Shown: in pieces, positions 62,350-64,000 of the stretch
Layout: every line of letters starts with the position of its first letter
Numbering within the stretch: position 1 is the first letter of the stretch
From: SZUA-430 sp964638635
Lineage (GTDB): Bacteria; Pseudomonadota; Alphaproteobacteria; Micropepsales; Micropepsaceae
Direction: 5' to 3'
NCBI GenBank assembly: GCA_964638635.1
Contig: CAZXAQ010000012.1
Coordinates: 5,914-69,913, forward strand
Length of the DNA: 64,000 bases
Notes under the pieces: generated by a model
Told to the model about the DNA's origin: nothing
The model's database searches: none
Seen by the model: the letters and a program-made list of their open reading frames with translations, nothing else
Translations under genes and position numbers: made by a program

Positions 62350-62628
62350 GGGCGTACCCTCTCCAAGGTTCGACGACCATGAAGCCCTGCCTCTTGGGCA
62401 GGATTGGGGCAAAGGTGCGGCCGGTTAGAGATCGTTCGTGAAAACGAGTTTAGGTGCGGCGTCCGTCATGGCTTCGGGCGCTTGGGTAAACGGCACGACG
62501 CGCGTGGTCACATGCACTTCACGTGTCGAAAAGAAGGCGCGTTTGAACGCATCAGAAGCTGCCATCAAGGCGTTGACTGGCGCCTGCGGTTGCCGCTTGA
62601 TCCTGCGCGTTCACTTGAGGGACCTTTC

Positions 62629-63543
62629 ATGCGCGTCGCTACCGCCATTTTGACGCTATCGCTCCTTGGGCTAACCGCCTGCGCGAGCGACATCGAGGCG
62701 CTGCCGGTTCAAGCGACCGCGCCGGCCGATGCGATTGCGGCTTGGGAGAAGTGGAAGGCGGACGAGAACGCGGCTTGGGCAACGAACGAGTTTGCGATTC
62801 TGAAGATCGACGACGCCGTCTATTTGAACGAGGGCGAGAGCGCGTGGCTCAGCAACCGCAAGCAAAAGATGCTGGAATACAAGTGGACGCTCGGCAAGCC
62901 ACGCGGTGCGCATTTCGTGATCACGTACGCGAAAGGCGTGGCCAAGGTCGTCAACAAGGGCAAAAGCGAGACTTTTCCGCTTGAGAAGATGCAGCGGGTG
63001 AACCTGCATGAAGGCGCGGACGTGCGCTTTGCGTTGACGCAGGTGAACCCGGGCGTGAACGGGCTTCGCGTGATGGTCTACAATCAAGGACATCCGCTGG
63101 CGAAGCATTTCAAGGGGCTTGAGCACTTCCCTTACAACCCGGACGCCGTTGTCGAGGCGACGTTCGAGGCGTCACCAAGTCCGGAAGGCGTCGACTTTCA
63201 GACGTCGCGCGGGTGGCTGAAGCGGATCAATCGCGTGGGCATGGCTTCGTTCACGCTGATGGGCAAGCCGATCAAGCTCGGCATGTACAGCGACGAGGCC
63301 GATCCGAAGCAGGTGAAGCAGTTGTCGGCGTTCTTTCTCGACGAGTTGTCGGGCAAGGAGACCTATGGCGTCGGGCGCTATCTCGACGTCGAGGTGAACG
63401 GGTTGCCGAAGCGGCTCACCATCGACTTCAACCGCGCGTACAATCCGAATTGCGCGCGCTCGCCCCACTACAATTGCCCGTATGCGACCGAGAAGCTGCC
63501 CCTGGCGCTGCGGGCTGGGGAGAAGATTCCGCCGAAGCATTGA
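62629..63543 (+). CDS. DUF1684-family lipoprotein
   Basis: 304 residues. Lipobox LLGLTAC (Cys17), then the DUF1684 pattern, WEKWKADENAAWATNE near the start and LTIDFNRAYNPNCARSPHY with NCPYATEKLPLALRAGEKI at the end. Function is unknown; many members occur in alphaproteobacteria and Actinobacteria. TGAGGGAC precedes the ATG. Nothing gene-like was found in the 279 bp before it apart from a short hairpin at 62385-62401. Confidence 0.85.
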   Translation: MRVATAILTLSLLGLTACASDIEALPVQATAPADAIAAWEKWKADENAAWATNEFAILKIDDAVYLNEGESAWLSNRKQKMLEYKWTLGKPRGAHFVITYAKGVAKVVNKGKSETFPLEKMQRVNLHEGADVRFALTQVNPGVNGLRVMVYNQGHPLAKHFKGLEHFPYNPDAVVEATFEASPSPEGVDFQTSRGWLKRINRVGMASFTLMGKPIKLGMYSDEADPKQVKQLSAFFLDELSGKETYGVGRYLDVEVNGLPKRLTIDFNRAYNPNCARSPHYNCPYATEKLPLALRAGEKIPPKH

Positions 63544-63651
63544 GTGTTGCAGCGCAGCACATTTCGACGAAATATTTCCTGATTTACCCTTCGCCACGCA
63601 AGATTCTGTATTGTCCACATGGATTCCTTGGGGATACTTGCGAAAACGCCG

Positions 63652-63664
63652 TATTGCAGTGCAC
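63652..63664 (+). promoter_or_regulatory. 13-mer shared with the TetR/MaoC region
   Basis: TATTGCAGTGCAC (core TGCA-G-TGCA) lies 58 bp upstream of the ccr ATG and is identical to 26305-26317. It is a candidate common regulator site for acyl-CoA or PHB-linked genes. Confidence 0.4.
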
Positions 63665-63722
63665 AACGGTCACGTGATATCCGGCCCGCCAAATACCCCT
63701 CAAAGGCGGAGCCTCGACCCTT

Positions 63723-64000
63723 ATGTCAGCAGCGGTGGCCACGGCAGTGAAAGACAAGCCCGCGTACAAAGATCTCTACGAGATCGGCGAGATTCCGCCG
63801 CTCGGTTACGTGCCTTCGAAGATGTACGCGTGGGCGATCCGCAAGGATCGGCACGGCGAGCCCGAAAAGTCGATGCAGATCGAGGTCGTGCCGACGTGGG
63901 AACTCGATAGCCACGATGTGCTGGTCCTCGTGATGGCGGCGGGCGTGAACTACAACGGCGTATGGGCTGCGCTCGGGACGCCGATCTCGCCGATCGACGG
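63723..64000 (+). CDS. ccr: Crotonyl-CoA carboxylase/reductase (partial)
   Basis: About 92 N-terminal residues, cut by the window edge. The visible part, KDKPAYKDLYEIGEIPPLGY then VPSKMYAWAIRKDRHGEP and MAAGVNYNGVWAALG, matches Ccr. The enzyme makes ethylmalonyl-CoA from crotonyl-CoA, CO2 and NADPH, the key step before Ecm. ATG at 63723. It is in divergent orientation to ecm. Confidence 0.93.
   Translation, partial: MSAAVATAVKDKPAYKDLYEIGEIPPLGYVPSKMYAWAIRKDRHGEPEKSMQIEVVPTWELDSHDVLVLVMAAGVNYNGVWAALGTPISPID

Overview
This window reads as chromosome from a high-GC alphaproteobacterium. The evidence is the hisS-hisZ-hisG order with short-form HisG/HisZ, a glycine-type 5-aminolevulinate synthase (HemA), a tRNA-His carrying A73 without the usual G-1:C73 pair, COQ7, GluQ-RS, ethylmalonyl-CoA pathway enzymes (Ecm and the start of crotonyl-CoA carboxylase/reductase), and TTAA-N7-TTAA boxes typical of CtrA. 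I cannot place it to genus. Genes are dense on both strands, with many 1-14 nt overlaps and convergent ends. There is no prophage, no CRISPR array and no transposase-type insertion sequence.

Layout. 1-5.7 kb: histidine genes (hisG cut by the window edge) and a PQQ-cytochrome c alcohol dehydrogenase. 5.7-8.2 kb: a histidine kinase, a response regulator and a Spy/CpxP-like periplasmic protein. 8.5-14.3 kb: secF without secD, a TauE/SafE exporter, a serine hydrolase with a GntR regulator, and a MazEF-type toxin-antitoxin pair. 14.5-23.9 kb: a methyltransferase/CoA-ligase-like pair, a subtilisin-type autotransporter, hemA, a TonB receptor, tRNA-His and an outer-membrane barrel protein. 24-34.6 kb: a phosphatase, an epoxide-hydrolase-like enzyme, a TetR regulator divergent from a MaoC hydratase, a TPR-methyltransferase, a VWA lipoprotein, a broken GxxExxY gene inside inverted repeats, and a 1049-residue autotransporter. 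35-44 kb: TPR-glycosyltransferase and TPR-sulfotransferase, an IalB-like protein, an OmpA/BON protein, a coiled-coil protein, and a TPP riboswitch with thiC. 44-52 kb: secreted and lipoproteins including an Asn/Gly-repeat protein, an AraC regulator, a deleted beta-lactamase-fold pseudogene, tRNA-Leu(CAA), dsbB, coq7 and a GNAT enzyme. 52-64 kb: an HNH nuclease, an esterase, gluQ, a VWA/membrane pair, an AbgT transporter, a MarR regulator divergent from a secreted protein, ecm, a rhodanese-like protein, a DUF1684 lipoprotein and the 5' end of ccr.

The most unusual signal is a pair of non-coding arrays 37 kb apart (10446-10571 and 47418-47537). Each carries five direct and two inverted copies of one pentamer with nearly identical spacing. 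In one array every copy is GCTAC; in the other every copy is GTTAC, so a shared hairpin is kept by compensatory change. This looks like a repeat whose sites changed in concert to follow two specificities of one DNA-binding protein. A second repeat family, inverted repeats of short CGCCAAG/CACAAAG-like units, occurs at three loci: once around the broken GxxExxY gene and twice as gene-less nested palindromes.

Regulatory sites are unusually readable here. There are palindromes over the start codon or ribosome site of the GntR, MazE and MarR genes, a shared 13-mer upstream of both ccr and the TetR/MaoC pair, three CtrA-like boxes ahead of surface or glycan genes, and a TPP riboswitch.
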